64,000 nucleotides of DNA from Saccharina japonica (GCA_008828725.1 MEHQ01000176.1:403737-467736); one strand, 5' to 3'. Shown: positions 32,321-43,254, counted from the first letter of the stretch. Program-made: numbers and translations. The notes: a model not told the origin generated them from the sequence alone.

Positions 32321-32334
32321 GTTGTACAGGGTGT

Positions 32335-32521
32335 GCTGTTTTTGGACGGGAACCTGGACCTCATTCCTGAGGACATCCCGAAGCTGGGCCATGACGTGGT
32401 GCACACCAAAATCCCCAGGCGGTTGTCGAACCCCATTGCGGGGCTGGCACAGCTTGACTGTGTGTTTGGTCCGTTGAACTTCACCGACGAAGTGGAGACG
32501 GAGGTTTCAACAGCAGAATAG
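32335..32521 (+). CDS. Coding segment inside the transposon, unknown
   Basis: Directly after the left array, a 62-codon frame reads LFLDGNLDLIPEDIPKLGHD, then ...LAQLDCVFGPLNFTDEVETE, ending at TAG. Composition and third-position GC are gene-like and unlike the array. The upstream CAG of GTTGTACAG could serve as a splice acceptor. It may be a captured host exon or the remains of an element-encoded protein. No family recognised. Confidence 0.4.
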
Positions 32522-32869
32522 TAAAGTAATCCGGCGGAGGGGCGGCGCGTGATAGCGGCCTGGCCGAGTTGCGGTTATGTCTTGCTACTTGAGAGGCCTT
32601 TGTAATGTCTCCTATTTTCTGATATTTGTCGTAACGAATTAACGCAATCTCTCATCATATGTATGATGCGGCAGGATTATATTGGGGGGAAGGGCGTTGA
32701 GGTGCAGCTTTCGGTGGGTGTTGGGTATGTCATTTTGTTTCACGCGTTCTGGGCGGCACACTCACGATCACAATAGAGTAAATGTAATCACGTGGAATAT
32801 GTAAAGACCAATATCAATGGTTTTCGTTTGGTGCGGCCACCGGGAGTAGCACATGTCGAACAATGTACA
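32522..32869. other. Interior of the transposon, no gene seen
   Basis: Non-repetitive sequence between the coding segment and the right array. No second frame of interest. Confidence 0.35.
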
Positions 32870-33438
32870 CGTTCTGGTTGTCCGCAGACAACTAATCAGA
32901 CAGCTAATTGTTGTGCACGGCCGCAGCTGCCCAGTAGTTGTTGTCCCAAAACAACTAGTTGCATAGGTTTTCCACCCCGTAGTTGTCTGCAGACAACTAG
33001 TGGCATAGCCTTTTCACCCAGTAGTTGCCTGCAGACAACTAGTTGCACAGGTTGTCCAAGCAGTAGTTGTCTACAGACAACTAGTTGCACAGGTTTCTCA
33101 AACAGTGGTTGTGTACAGACAACGACTAGTTGCACAACTAGTTGCACAACGTGTTCAAACCGTATTTGTCTACAGACAGCTAGTTGCACAACTTTTTCAA
33201 ACAGTAGTTGTCTGCAGATAACTAGTCGCACAACTTTTTCGAACAGTAGTTGTCTACAGACAACTAGTTGCACAACTTGTTCAAAGAGTAGTTGTCTGCA
33301 GACGACTAGTTGCAAACCTTTTTCAAACAGTAGTTGCCTACAGACGACTAGTTGCACACCTTTTAAAAACAGTAGTTGTCCATAGACAACTAGTTGCACA
33401 ACTTTTTCAAAAAGTAGTTGTCTGCAGACAACTACGAA
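32870..33438. repeat. Right array of 42-bp palindromic units
   Basis: About twelve units of the same family, most regular at 33,040-33,420. As 42 is a multiple of three and each unit is self-complementary, both strands stay open for more than 160 codons with a 14-residue period (SSCLQTTSCTTFSN on plus, QLVVCRQLLFEKV on minus). I regard these as structural by-products. Confidence 0.85.
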
Positions 33439-33486
33439 TAGTTGTAGTTGTACATGGTGTGCACTTTTTCACTATACGAGTACTCG

Positions 33487-33705
33487 TTACCCACTTTGTC
33501 TCGAGCAATTTAGAGAGTTGACAGGCGAAACGTAGTCGGCAAGAACTGGGCGACTGAGAGGAATCAAACTCTTGTCTAAACAATATAATCGGAGGTCATC
33601 GTCGTTTTTCGAAATAGGTTTTTCAGAAAAATGCCCGAAACTACCGCGAAACGGCATGCAATTGCCTTTAAACGACGCAAAACTGAACCGAAATGTCCCC
33701 CCCAA
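33487..33705 (-). CDS. Small ORF, unknown
   Basis: A 72-codon frame from an ATG, starting MGGTFRFSFASFKGNCMPFR and continuing ...DDDLRLYCLDKSLIPLSRPV. It is reasonably protein-like and adjacent to the right end of the 1.49-kb transposon. No family recognised and no splice evidence. Confidence 0.22.
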   Translation of the reverse strand: MGGTFRFSFASFKGNCMPFRGSFGHFSEKPISKNDDDLRLYCLDKSLIPLSRPVLADYVSPVNSLNCSRQSG

Positions 33706-33820
33706 CTAGTTATTACTCGCTAAGTTTCGTTTTCGTACAGCTGACAAGCTACTACACACCACCACAAGCGTTAATAATGCAAATTCATTTCCATCTTGAT
33801 CCATTATCAGCGGAAAGTAA

Positions 33821-34477
33821 TTTCGTCTCTTTAAAGCGCGTAGCCATCTGAACGGCCCTATTGTGCGAAACTGTGAGGGCTCCCTTCGAGGCGGCGAAGG
33901 CTACCTACTCTTTGGCCACGCGCTCCTCCGGGGGTTCGGCCCCACTCTGAGCATCGACGACGGAGTCCGCTTGGTCCGTGGACGGTCAGTGGCTGTTCCA
34001 CGTCTTGAAGTCCTGATATTTCAGGTAGGTACTCCGAAATACCAGGAGTGCTGTTCTGTTGCGGTGTATGTACTTGTGTGGTTGCTCTGGTGTACTGTAT
34101 AAGTGTATTGGGAGCGGGTGTATTGTGTTTCCAGCTCGGGATGGACCCATCTTCGAACGATGTTTCTCTCTCCTTTTGGTTGATTATTCTCCTGTCTACT
34201 TTATATATTTTTACCTTTAGTCTTGATTGGTTTTTACTCTTTATTTAGGCCTTCGCTTTTTACTTTCTCTTTTCGATATTTCTGGCAGGTCAGGCCTACT
34301 GCTTTGTCTTCCTTTCTATCTCAACCCTTCCCAGCCTCTTCGGCACCTCCAGTGCAAACACTCACTGCAGCCTCCCAACATAGTGATCCTCTTTCCCATC
34401 CCCTCTCAATCACGCCAACGATTCAGAACCTCTCCACAAACTCCAGATTCCCTTCGTTCAATCTTCCACATTGCAAC
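33821..34477 (+). CDS. Two-exon gene fragment, unknown
   Basis: Exon 1 is open from 33,821 to 34,024 and reads ...CEGSLRGGEGYLLFGHALLR... to ...PRLEVLIFQ, ending CAG|GTAGGT. The 264-base intron (34,025-34,288) ends in a long pyrimidine tract and TTTCTGGCAG. Exon 2 (34,289-34,477) continues in phase 0 as a Pro/Ser/Thr-rich segment (SSFLSQPFPASSAPPVQTLT) and meets a possible GTACAG donor. The 5' end is not resolved, and a LINE tail begins right after exon 2, so the gene may be truncated by insertion. Family not recognised. Confidence 0.4.
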
Positions 34478-34489
34478 GTACAGTACTTT

Positions 34490-34642
34490 ATCTCTGTGTC
34501 GTAGTTTTGTGACCACATAACAACTGAACTGGTATTTATCTCGGATGTAGAATCGGCACGGACACTCTGTCTGTGGGTGTGTGGGTGTGCTCGATGTCGT
34601 CAGGTAGAGAAGGGCGGTTTGATGTGAAGAACACACACATAC
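34490..34642 (+). mobile_element. LINE 3'-terminus copy
   Basis: It contains CTCTGTGTCGTAGTTTTGTG, GAATCGGCACGGACACT, GGTGTGCTCGATGTCGTCAG and a terminal GTGAAGAACACACACA. This is the conserved 3' end of the local LINE with its (AC)n tail. Confidence 0.6.
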
Positions 34643-35085
34643 CGTAAAATATCCGAAACGTACCATGTGAAACCAGGTTCATGTCTTTTGAGAATCACAA
34701 AACAACGAAGACAAAAACACAATAAACCGAAAGAAATACGACACGCCGAGAGGCAAAATGCATGGGTAGTAGATCGCAAACTATCCGATACGTACTACGA
34801 GGTATTCATATTAATATATGATGCCGGCAACATAATTTTGAGTATACCGTAAAATATCCGTCGATAAATCACAATACACCGAGAGGCAAAATGGATGCGT
34901 CGTAAACGTTTAAAATTCGATACGTACTCGTACGTGTATGACACCGGCTATATATTAATTCAGCAATATGCCCAATGCGTTAAAATGAAACCACGAAGAC
35001 AAATACACAATGTAACGAAACAAACGCAAATACACCGAAAGGGAACATGGATGCGTACTTTTATATTTAGTTTTGCCGTCCCATA
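34643..35085 (+). repeat. Tandem repeat array, CACCGAGAGG family
   Basis: About three units of roughly 130-160 bases with the order CCGTAAAATATCCGATACGT, GATACCGGC.A.ATA, CCAATGCGT.A.A.GAAACC, ACACCGAGAGGCAAAATGGATG. Confidence 0.65.
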
Positions 35086-35099
35086 AGGTTTTTTCGCAC

Positions 35100-35430
35100 T
35101 GCTGTCTTTCTCCCTCCCTATTAATAGTCTATATACTCAGATCCGGGGTCACAAAGAAGGCTACTCTCCCTCCTCCCCCACTACGGTTCTTGCCTTGATC
35201 TTTATCCCGCAGAGGGTTCAGCCTTCCCAACGCTCGTCGATTATCATCGAGTTTTGCTAACTCACGCTATCGCGCTTTCCGCTAGTCAAGATATTTTTGC
35301 GAGAAAAAATCCCTACCTACGTATAAAACGAGCTGCACGGAGGGGCTCGTACTCACGATCTTGACGCTATCGGGCTTCGTGGTTACCTGCTAGCCCACCA
35401 GGACGACCGGCCTATACCCTATATATCTAT
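35100..35430 (-). mobile_element. SINE copy S3
   Basis: The minus-strand head reads CGTCCTGGTGGGCTAGCAGGTAACC. The B box is degraded (CGTGAGTACGAGCCCC). The body has GTCAC..GGATCTGAG, CCGTAGTGGGGGAGGAGGG and AAGG.AAGAACCGTAG as in the other copies. Confidence 0.55.
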
Positions 35431-35439
35431 ATATGTGTA

Positions 35440-35830
35440 CTATATGGTACCGGCTACATAATTATTGAGTTGTATGTCCAATGCGTAAGAACGAAACTTC
35501 AACCAAAACGAAACAATACGAAATAACTACAATTAAATACACCGAGAGGAGAAATGGATGCGTCGTATACGGTAACATATCCGATATGAACTCTATGATA
35601 CCGACCATATATTGATTGGTTGAGCAATGTGTGCAGTGCGTAAGAACGAAACCTCGAAGACAAATTAATGCACAACCGAACGAAATAAATGCAAATACAC
35701 CGATAGGCAAAATGGATGCATACGAGTATACCGTAAACAAAAACTATATATGCGTAATATATGATACCGGCTACGTAATGTTTCATTGAGTATTCGTCCA
35801 ATGCGTAGGAACGAAAGAACGAATACATTT
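35440..35830 (+). repeat. Tandem repeat array, CACCGAGAGG family
   Basis: About two and a half units (ATACACCGAGAGGAGAAATGG at 35,538 and ATACACCGATAGGCAAAATGG at 35,695), each with the CCAATGCGTAAGAACGAAAC landmark. Confidence 0.65.
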
Positions 35831-35944
35831 CTGCTTTCGGGAATGTTATAAGTGATGAACGTTGAAGCTCATGCTGCACATTATCGGGTGGCAAACATGA
35901 TATAATAATAAGAATATACATTATTACCTGGTACTATTCATTTC

Positions 35945-36045
35945 CTAGTTGACGTTTTTGGCACTTCCGTCAGTTTCTTCTCTTCCGGCCCGGGGCCTTC
36001 TTTTCCGGCCCGGGGCCGCGGGGCACACAGACAGGTGGCCATGTG
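35945..36045 (-). repeat. Element X, 3' part
   Basis: The minus strand reads GGCCACCTGTCTGTGTGCCC, CGCGGCC, then TGAC.GAAGTGCC.AAAA.GTCAACT. This matches 57,836-57,930, where the same text follows the X 5' part without interruption. Here the two parts are separated by LINE sequence (36,045-38,235). Confidence 0.6.
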
Positions 36046-36880
36046 TGTGTGTGTTCTTCACATTAAACCTTCCTTTCTACCCGTCGACATCCAGCACACC
36101 CAGTATCCGTGCCGATTCATCATCCTAAAAAGGTACCAGTTCTGTGGTCACAAAACTACGACACAGAGATACTACGCTCAGTGCAGCAAGCAGAGCAGAC
36201 AATGCAATGCCATATACGACAGGCAAGACCTACCCTGCTAGCAATCTAGGTGCATGCAAGAGAAAACAAGAGAAAAGAAAGAAAAAACCGAAAAGGAAAA
36301 ATAATAGAAAGTAAACATACTGAAGCAAATCAACAATCAAGCAACCAAACAAAAAAGCATGACAAAATGAAAAGCAAAAAATATATATGTCGTGCTTCTC
36401 CCAGATGAGATGCGACATCTAGTTAAAAGAAACCAAATGAAATGAAACGAAACGAAATGAAATGAAATGAACTGAAAAAAATAAAAATAAAATAAAAACA
36501 GTGCCAACAAAGCAAGACTAAGAACGACAGGAAAAGACAGGCAGCCAGACAGGAAAAGACAGGCAGCCAGAGCACACCAAAAGTACCTTCCAGCCAGCTG
36601 AGGAAGGTTTGTGCCCGTAGTACAGGCAGGTTCTACCAGCTAGTCGGTCTGGTACTGGTACCTACTCTGTTTGCCGTCTCTTTCCTGCTTTCGTCCGCCG
36701 CGGTTTCCCTACGAACCCCCCCACCCCCTGTCTCCATTCCCTCGGGCGCCACCCATACAACGGATACGTGGCACTTCCTACTCAGTTCCGCTTCGTCCTC
36801 GTGCCTCACATGAGAGTCCAGGAAAGAGAAGAGGAAGTAACAAAAAACAAAATGTATACGTACGTAGCTAAGCAGCCAAA
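36045..36880 (-). mobile_element. 5'-truncated LINE copy, subfamily 2
   Basis: The minus strand enters at the ORF C-terminus (GACGAAAGCAGGAAAGAGACG, encoding DESR.ETA) and passes CTAGCTGG. It continues through a long 3' UTR (TGCATGCACCTAGATTGCTA, GCAGGGTAGGTCTTGCCTGT). It ends with GATGATGAATCGGCACGG and an (AC)6 tail next to 36,045. The 3' UTR differs from that of copy 37,268 but matches 60,480-60,905. Confidence 0.6.
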
Positions 36881-37267
36881 GAAAGTCCTAGGAAAATACG
36901 GGGGGGCGGAGAGACAAAAGCAAAAGCGATCACGGCAAAAATAAAAAAATAACCAAAACAAATGGATGATGCGAGGGATTGTAGCATCGCTGGCGTGCCC
37001 GCTACAACAGGCGTTACACCAAGCAAAAACATAAAAGAATTAAAAAGTAAAAAACAACACCAGAAATAACCAAGGGAAACAATACCCAGTTCGCCATCCA
37101 CCCAGCCAGGTAGTACTTCTTCCTCATCACAGTTATAAGAACGAGAGTAACAACGAAACCAAAGAAGACGAAACGAAAAAAAAAAAACACAACACAACAC
37201 AACACAACAGAGCCGCGTTCGAAGCAGCTACAGAGGTGCGCGGCACGGGTGGTCTAGGCGGGACTTA

Positions 37268-38239
37268 CTAGTCAGCCTGGTACCTTGCTATCCTGTCGGC
37301 TGTCTCCCTCCTGCTTTCATCAACCGCGGTTTCTGTACGACTGTTGCCCCCTCCCTTCCCATTCCCTTGTGCACCCCCCGCGACGGATGCGTGGCGCTGT
37401 CTACTCAGTTCCGCCTCGACCTTGTGCCACCGGACCATGAACTGTTCAGGCGCTTCGAGGACCCCTCTGTACCACTTGCCCACTTTAGTTGCTGCAACGG
37501 TCCACGCTGCGGTCTCTACTCCAAACATCAACGGGACCTGTGCCGTGGACCCCTTGGTGGCTTGAAACACCTTGAGGTCTTCAGCAATGCATTTCTGCCA
37601 GGACTTTGGTTGTCCGCCCGGTCTGCGTCCCTCCCCACCCGTCATGGTTCCGAACATCACCCGACTGGGTAGTCGCCCCTTGGGTTGCCGTGCCACGGCT
37701 CCCGCAAAGAACAGCCGTCGTTTACGGATCGTCGTTTCGATGCTCTCGCATCGTGTCTGCTTGAGAGCCTTTGCGTACGAGAGGGTCCTATAGTCGCCAC
37801 GCTGCCGACGCTGGAAGCCAATGACACGCAGGAGGATTTGGTGGTGTACCGATCGGAGCCTGGCGAAGTGTTGTGCACTGAGGGTCCACGTCACACATCC
37901 GTATAGCAGGGTCTCAATCACCTCGGCCTTCAACATGCGGACTTTCAGACTGAGTCGAGCCGTCTTCATGTCGTACAACTCTGGTCCGAACCGTTTGAAG
38001 CACGCCCACAAGAGACGGATCCGTCGTTCGATTTCGAGTGAGAGGTCAGCGTCTTCGTGGATAATGCCGCCGAGGTACAAGAACTGGCTCGTTTGTCTAT
38101 ACCTCTGACCAGCTGCTTCGATAACGAGCGGCGGAGGAGGGTGTGTCTGGTCCTGTGTTCGTAAGATTATCGTTTCGGTTTTCTTTTCTGAGACCGTGAG
38201 GCCTGCTGCTTCGAAGACAGCCACGATGACTGTCATCAT
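37268..38239 (-). pseudogene. LINE reverse transcriptase, C-terminal part
   Basis: A 323-codon frame. It starts within the palm/thumb region (VFEAAGLTVSEKKTET), continues through FLYLGGIIHEDADLSLEIER and LLYGCVTW, and ends ...ESRRETADRIARYQAD. This order (GLTVS.KKTE, YLGG, AEVIETLLYG, ESIE.TIRKRRL) is typical of the region after the YADD box in non-LTR retrotransposon reverse transcriptases. The YADD catalytic box, endonuclease and 5' end are missing. Sequence upstream of 38,239 belongs to element X (its empty site is at 57,836), so the copy is 5'-truncated. The 3' UTR contains (GTTGT)n then poly-T at 37,180-37,210, read on the minus strand. Confidence 0.85.
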
Positions 38240-38640
38240 GTACACCACAGTGTAAGTAGTACGGGCCCCGACCGAGGTCCGCGGGGCGTGCTCTGGGCAT
38301 ACAAAGGCCGAAATCTGAGAAATAACTATAATGGGAGACGTTCCGACTTGACACCAAATCGCAGCTGCCATGCAAAACCTGTCGTACGACTGCTGTTTCA
38401 TCCGCATTAATTTCACGGATTCGTTTTTGACTCGCCGCATGAACGGAACATGCAGAACGCGCCACGCACCCCGCACAAGACAACACGGACCACACCGACT
38501 TGACAATGAATGAGGCACACATCAAGCGTCATGCACATGTAGTAGATGATACCGTACTGCATGAGTCTGTGCAGCTAGCTATCTCTGAGCTGTGTACAGC
38601 AGGAGCAGCAGTTTCGTACGACGCTTGAAAAACCGAATGC
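38235..38640 (-). repeat. Element X, 5' part
   Basis: It matches 57,430-57,836 inverted. Landmarks are GAAAC.ACTGCT.CTG, ATGATACC, TGTGTGCCTCATTCA.TGT, GTCCGTTCATGCGGCG, GTCAAGTCGGAACGTCTCCC and GCCCAGAGCACGCCCC. It stops abruptly at GTGGTGTACAT, where the LINE begins. Confidence 0.65.
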
Positions 38641-39589
38641 GCATTTTATGTAATTTCCAATACACCCGAATGAGGTTCCAACATTTAAAAAGCTATGCTT
38701 TCAAACACGCGGCGAAGGGCGGAGACCGCATCTATCTATCTATAAGCTATAGCCTCTTAAACAAATCACTCGTTCGTCGTATGCTATCAAGGTTCACGGG
38801 GAGAAAGAGGCGCATCTGACCTCTTTTGTATGCATACCATATCATACGGTGAGCGTCTGGCTATACACGGTTGGTGTATATACGGTTCGCTCCTCACAGT
38901 TTGTGTCACGGTTAGTGACATTTGTTCAAATCCAAGAATATTTCAAATCAAAGAATCTTTGCGGATGGTGCGCGAGTGGGTTCGGGTCTGGCCGGGCCCG
39001 AGATACATTCTCAAATCGTGTACCAAATCGCGAGATATAGCCCGTGATATTTCCATCTCGCAGGTAGTCTGACCGGCCTGGCCCGGATTATCAAGACACT
39101 GTTTGCTTAGTTTTTACTTGCGCTGTGTCTTCTTCTTCTCTAGGTTTCGAGGCCGCAACGTGCTCGTTCGCCAACGCCCAGCGGCTGCTTTAGAGAGCCG
39201 CTTGCTGTTCACAATCGGTGTATGTGAAACACAGTCAGCTACTATAGCATATGCCTTAATACCGGTCTTTAGATACACTGTCGGGTGGCGTGGGTTTTAC
39301 ACGGAAGTACCTTTATCGGGCGCATTTACACAAAGCAGTTTATACGAGTAAAGCCACGACAAAAATATCACGGATCATTATTTTGTTTTGTTTTTTATGT
39401 TAAAACAGAAAATGGCGTCATGATTCACGCGTTGTTCGTCATGAGTCTACTCTACATATAACACATCACTATCCAACACAAATACAGACTACTCGTATTG
39501 ATAGTAGTATGTAGGTACCTGCAGTTAATAAATAATATGTCAAGAAAAGTAGGCTCAGATTGGCACGAACAATACGTACGACGCAGAAA
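38641..39589. other. No gene recognised
   Basis: Mixed sequence between the LINE nest and the palindrome. No convincing ORF; 39,100-39,350 is open but featureless. Confidence 0.3.
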
Positions 39590-40399
39590 CATTCAGTCAA
39601 GAAACACAGCTCACCAGTGAGCTGGATCGACTTTACATCCTACACAAATAGTTGTATCAACGTCTCAGAACCAAAACAACTCGTTGGGCACGAACTTCAA
39701 ATAGATTGAGAAAAGTATGTGGTTTTAACACCAGTAGCCCACTGCAGCAGTAGGAGTACCTCACACATGATATCTCGGGACATTTGGGTCGTTAGGAACG
39801 GCCCTGGCAGACAATACAGTAAATAAAACAGTCTACTTTTGTTTGCAGGGAAACCCAATGTTTGTTGATGCGTACTGGTGGGAGCTTTGACATTGCGCGA
39901 CACAAACGGACGGCAAACCGTACATATTCTACATACGTCGTAGACATATACATGGTACTAGGGCCGACCAACAGACCCGAACCCTAAACCCGAACACTAT
40001 CTAGGCCAGTGATCAGTGCTTGGATACAATTTCGTCGGTAAATGCACGCCCGTATATGGTGGCGCTCGCTGGAAAAGCTCCAACTGGTGGCGTCGATAAC
40101 TTTTATGGTCTATGCCACACGTTTGCTCCAAAAAGGTGAAACATGTTACATGCCTTTTCAACTTGCGACCCCCCCGGGATGTCAAGTGACTATCATCCCG
40201 TAACTAAAACACGAAGTAAATACAAATACACCGAGAGGAAACATGGATGCATGCGTGGTATACCGTAAAATATCGGATACGTACTACAAGTAGAGGTTTA
40301 TATGATACCTGATACATAATGTATATAGAATTAGAGCCGGTCACCTCGGTGGTCTACGGAGCAGGTAACCAAGAAGAATCGTCACCCAAGTTGAAGTCG

Positions 40400-40730
40400 C
40401 TATCGCCCCGGTGGTCTAGCAGGTGACCATGAACAACACTAGAGTAAGGTTTAAGTCAGGGGTTAGAGTCTCCGTAGTGAGGAGATTGTTGCAAATGACA
40501 CCAACTAACTGTCCAGAGCGCGTATCATAGCGTGGGTAGCCACAATTTGACGACAGTCGACAAGGAAGCGAAGAAAGTGCAACAATTTCCTGGCGTTAAG
40601 AATCCGAGACACGTACGAGTACTGTAGTGGGGAGGGAGGGAGGGAAAGGGCCTACTAAGTAACGGAGGATAACTGTGTTACGACTTAGAGGGGGGGATAA
40701 TAGAAGGGCGTAGATAAGAAATGGCATGCG
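40400..40730 (+). mobile_element. SINE copy S4 (left arm), double head
   Basis: The head GCCCCGGTGGTCTAGCAGGT and a damaged B box (GGGGTTAGAGTCTCC) are followed by the standard body. A second, upstream A-box-like head (CACCTCGGTGGTCTACGGAG at 40,339) precedes it; the right arm has the same double arrangement at 55,690-55,760. Confidence 0.7.
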
Positions 40731-42189
40731 TACGTATATTACGACGGATTGACCGTAACCTTTTATATAACTTTACCTACTATAGTTCGGGTTGTTTCTG
40801 TGCGTATCGTACACCGCAGCAGAAGTGCCCCTGAATAAAATTTCTTTGAAAATTAGTAAGCATCCCGTCCAACGACTCTGTCGCTCTGTATGGAGGATAC
40901 GTTCCTCACGCAGAATTTATCACATATATATGTGAGGAAATGGTTGAGGTGACCTGTTTACGAGACAAAGGGGACAACGGGGATAACTGATCATGGTTGA
41001 TGTGGTATAATTCGAGTCGAGTTCTGGTTCGGGTTAGTCATTGCTCGTGCACAGCAGTAGTATTAATAGTGTGGCCCTTAATTATGTTTTCGGGATATAA
41101 ATGGTAATCACCCCTCACGGCAGTGCAGCCGGCTATCACAGGTAGACTTCCAGAGCAGACACGCGCCGTGGAGATTGAAGAGAGAGGTAATTCCGGCTAT
41201 CAGTTTGGCGTATATCGACGTCATTGTAGATATATAAATATATGCTCCGTATGACGTCTCGGGTCTAAAAATAGGACGGATTCGATCAAGTTTCGGGTCT
41301 AAAAAAAGTATTCATGAATAGTGCCTGGGTTTAGGGGGTACGAGTACGGAGTTTTTCCCCTGTGACCGTTTGTGCGGCAATTCGTTTCAGGTTAGTAAAT
41401 GCAGCCCTTTTCACCGTTTCTTCTATTTGTGACTTCGTTGAGCCTGCCGATTCATTCCACAGAGATCAACACATAATAATCATTAATTTGTACCAAGGGA
41501 CACGATGTGAAGGTAATGGAAAATCGAAAAGGATACAGGTGATATTGCCCCCTATGATATGTATGCACGCATTGTATCCCCATTGATGCGCGTCATACCG
41601 TGACCATCGTTATCTGAATAGTACCACCATATATATAGTATGCCTCTTTCAAACTGTGGCGTGCAAGAACGCGCGTGGCAGTTTTAACCATGGTCGCGAG
41701 ATGCAAATATATCGCGTACACGGCCACAAACACGCGTATTCACATCCCACCCCACAGTGCGTACTACAGTACTCTGTTTAATGTACGATCGTCGTATACC
41801 CCTCGCATCAGATTTCCGTACAAGACTCATGGTGTCCCAACTCAGACCCCCCCCCCACGAATGCACACTGCATTGCAGTAGTCAGACATCAGATCGGGCA
41901 GTGCACAGGCTACAGCTCCATATAATAGGTCGAATAACCTAAAGCCGCGGCGGGTCGCCAGTTGCCGTATGGAGCTCTGCATACTGTGGGGTACGTCATC
42001 GAGCATGGTCATGAGGACAACCAGTGCAGATCAACCTAAGCGTGCTTCTCGATCCGGCGGCGGATAATTACGATACAGTATTGTGCACGCGTATCATTCG
42101 GTAGGGGGGTCTGATTTGAACAAACATGAGTCTTAAACCGAAAACGTAATACCAGCGAGTATTTAAACCAGCCTATAGCCCCGGTGGTC

Positions 42190-42560
42190 TCGTGGTACAG
42201 CAGTCGAGTGCCACTTCCCCAGAGTGTTTGGAATTGAGCCCACGCTGTGGTCCAGTGCAGCCCAAACTGCTGGTAAGTTGCACCGGAGAGTGCTCGAGGC
42301 AGCCGAACGGATCCACGCCAAGTGGCACAAGGACGTGGCAAAGCTGAGTAGGCAGCACCGCGCATCCGTTGTTGGTGGTGTCCAAGGGGACAGAGATATC
42401 GGGGGGGCGACGGGAGGAATAGAAAGAAACGGCACTACTGTAAGAAAATGAGAGCAAGAGAGGGCAACAGCAGTAGCAGTATATGGGAAGCCGCGTTGGA
42501 CGAAGCTAGGAAGGAGACGGCAGATATGGTAGCAAGACACCAGGCCGGCTGTTGATAAAG
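42190..42560 (+). pseudogene. LINE ORF 3' fragment (left arm)
   Basis: It reads VFGIEPTLWSSAAQTAGKLH, then ..LSRQHRASVVGGVQGD.., aligning with ...FGVETAAWTVAATKVGKW... of the copy at 37,268-38,239. The distal part is frameshifted but still recognisable (GAAGCTAGGAAGGAGACGGC). It joins a SINE-like CCCCGGTGGTCT head at its 5' end, and the same junction exists in the right arm, so the insertion predates the palindrome. Confidence 0.65.
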
Positions 42561-43254
42561 CTAATATTTGGTGGAACTGTCTACGAGTATGCTACTCGAA
42601 CCGCAAAACTGTTGCAGCTGCTTCGAACGTGAAACGTGTATCTTTTTGAGCTTTCGATCCTCCTGGCCGTTTTTGTGTTTGGTTTTCGTATGTATGTGTT
42701 TTTCGTTAGTATCCTTGTGAAATATGTCTGGTGTCGTGGGTGGTAGACGAGCCCGGTTTGGTTGGTCATTGATTTTTATTGCCTAACGAATCTCCGCAGT
42801 GGGGCTAGGTTCACGAAAGCAGGACCACACAGCAGACAGGGTAAGCACGTGCCAGACAGGCTAGTAGGTAGAATCTTCCCATCGATGCTACTAGTACCAC
42901 AAACTGCTGCGGCTGCCTGGAGGGTGCTATTGCTGCGCGACAGTTTGCCTGCCTCTTCAGTGATTTGTTCGGTTCAGTCTGGCTCATCTTCTCCCGGGGG
43001 GCGCGACAGTCCTTGTTTCCCGGTTTGATATTTGTATGTTCCGTCTTTTCTTTACCCGTAGTTTCTCTATGACGTAGATTAGTGACCCAAGTACATCTAT
43101 GATTGAAGAATCGCTACGGCCACGGGGTGTGCTTCATGTCGACGGCTAGAACCAACAGGCGAATAACGTCAAAAAGACACCCTCTACGAGTTGGTGCTGG
43201 AGGTGGGGTCCCATGATGGTCGTACGTTCTGAGTGATTGTTTGAGGAAAATAGG

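Larger units (their letters stand above)
31972..33461. mobile_element. 1.49-kb TIR transposon with palindromic arrays
   Basis: It is flanked by identical octamers CACTTTTT (31,964-31,971 and 33,462-33,469). The ends ACACCCTGTACAACTACAAC (31,973) and, inverted, ACACCATGTACAACTACAAC (33,460) differ at one base. An 8-bp duplication fits the hAT superfamily. Both ends carry arrays of about 42-bp palindromic units (7 left, about 12 right). A further end-like sequence, GTAGTTGTACAGGGTGT, occurs internally at 32,318-32,334, directly before the coding segment. No recognisable transposase, so it is probably non-autonomous. Its TIR start matches that of the 8,736-10,772 element. Confidence 0.8.

Noticed and set aside
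32792-33385. Long open frame of 14-residue Cys/Thr repeats, also open on the minus strand
   Set aside because: The 42-bp palindromic array is a multiple of three and self-complementary, so both strands are open automatically. It lies within a transposon end.
38240-38518. N-terminal extension of the LINE frame
   Set aside because: This sequence belongs to element X, which is continuous without LINE at 57,430-57,930, so the joined frame is accidental.
39960-40000. CCCTAAACCC-like text suggesting a telomeric repeat
   Set aside because: Only one or two units, embedded in a dispersed repeat also found at 18,010 and 56,110; not a telomere array.
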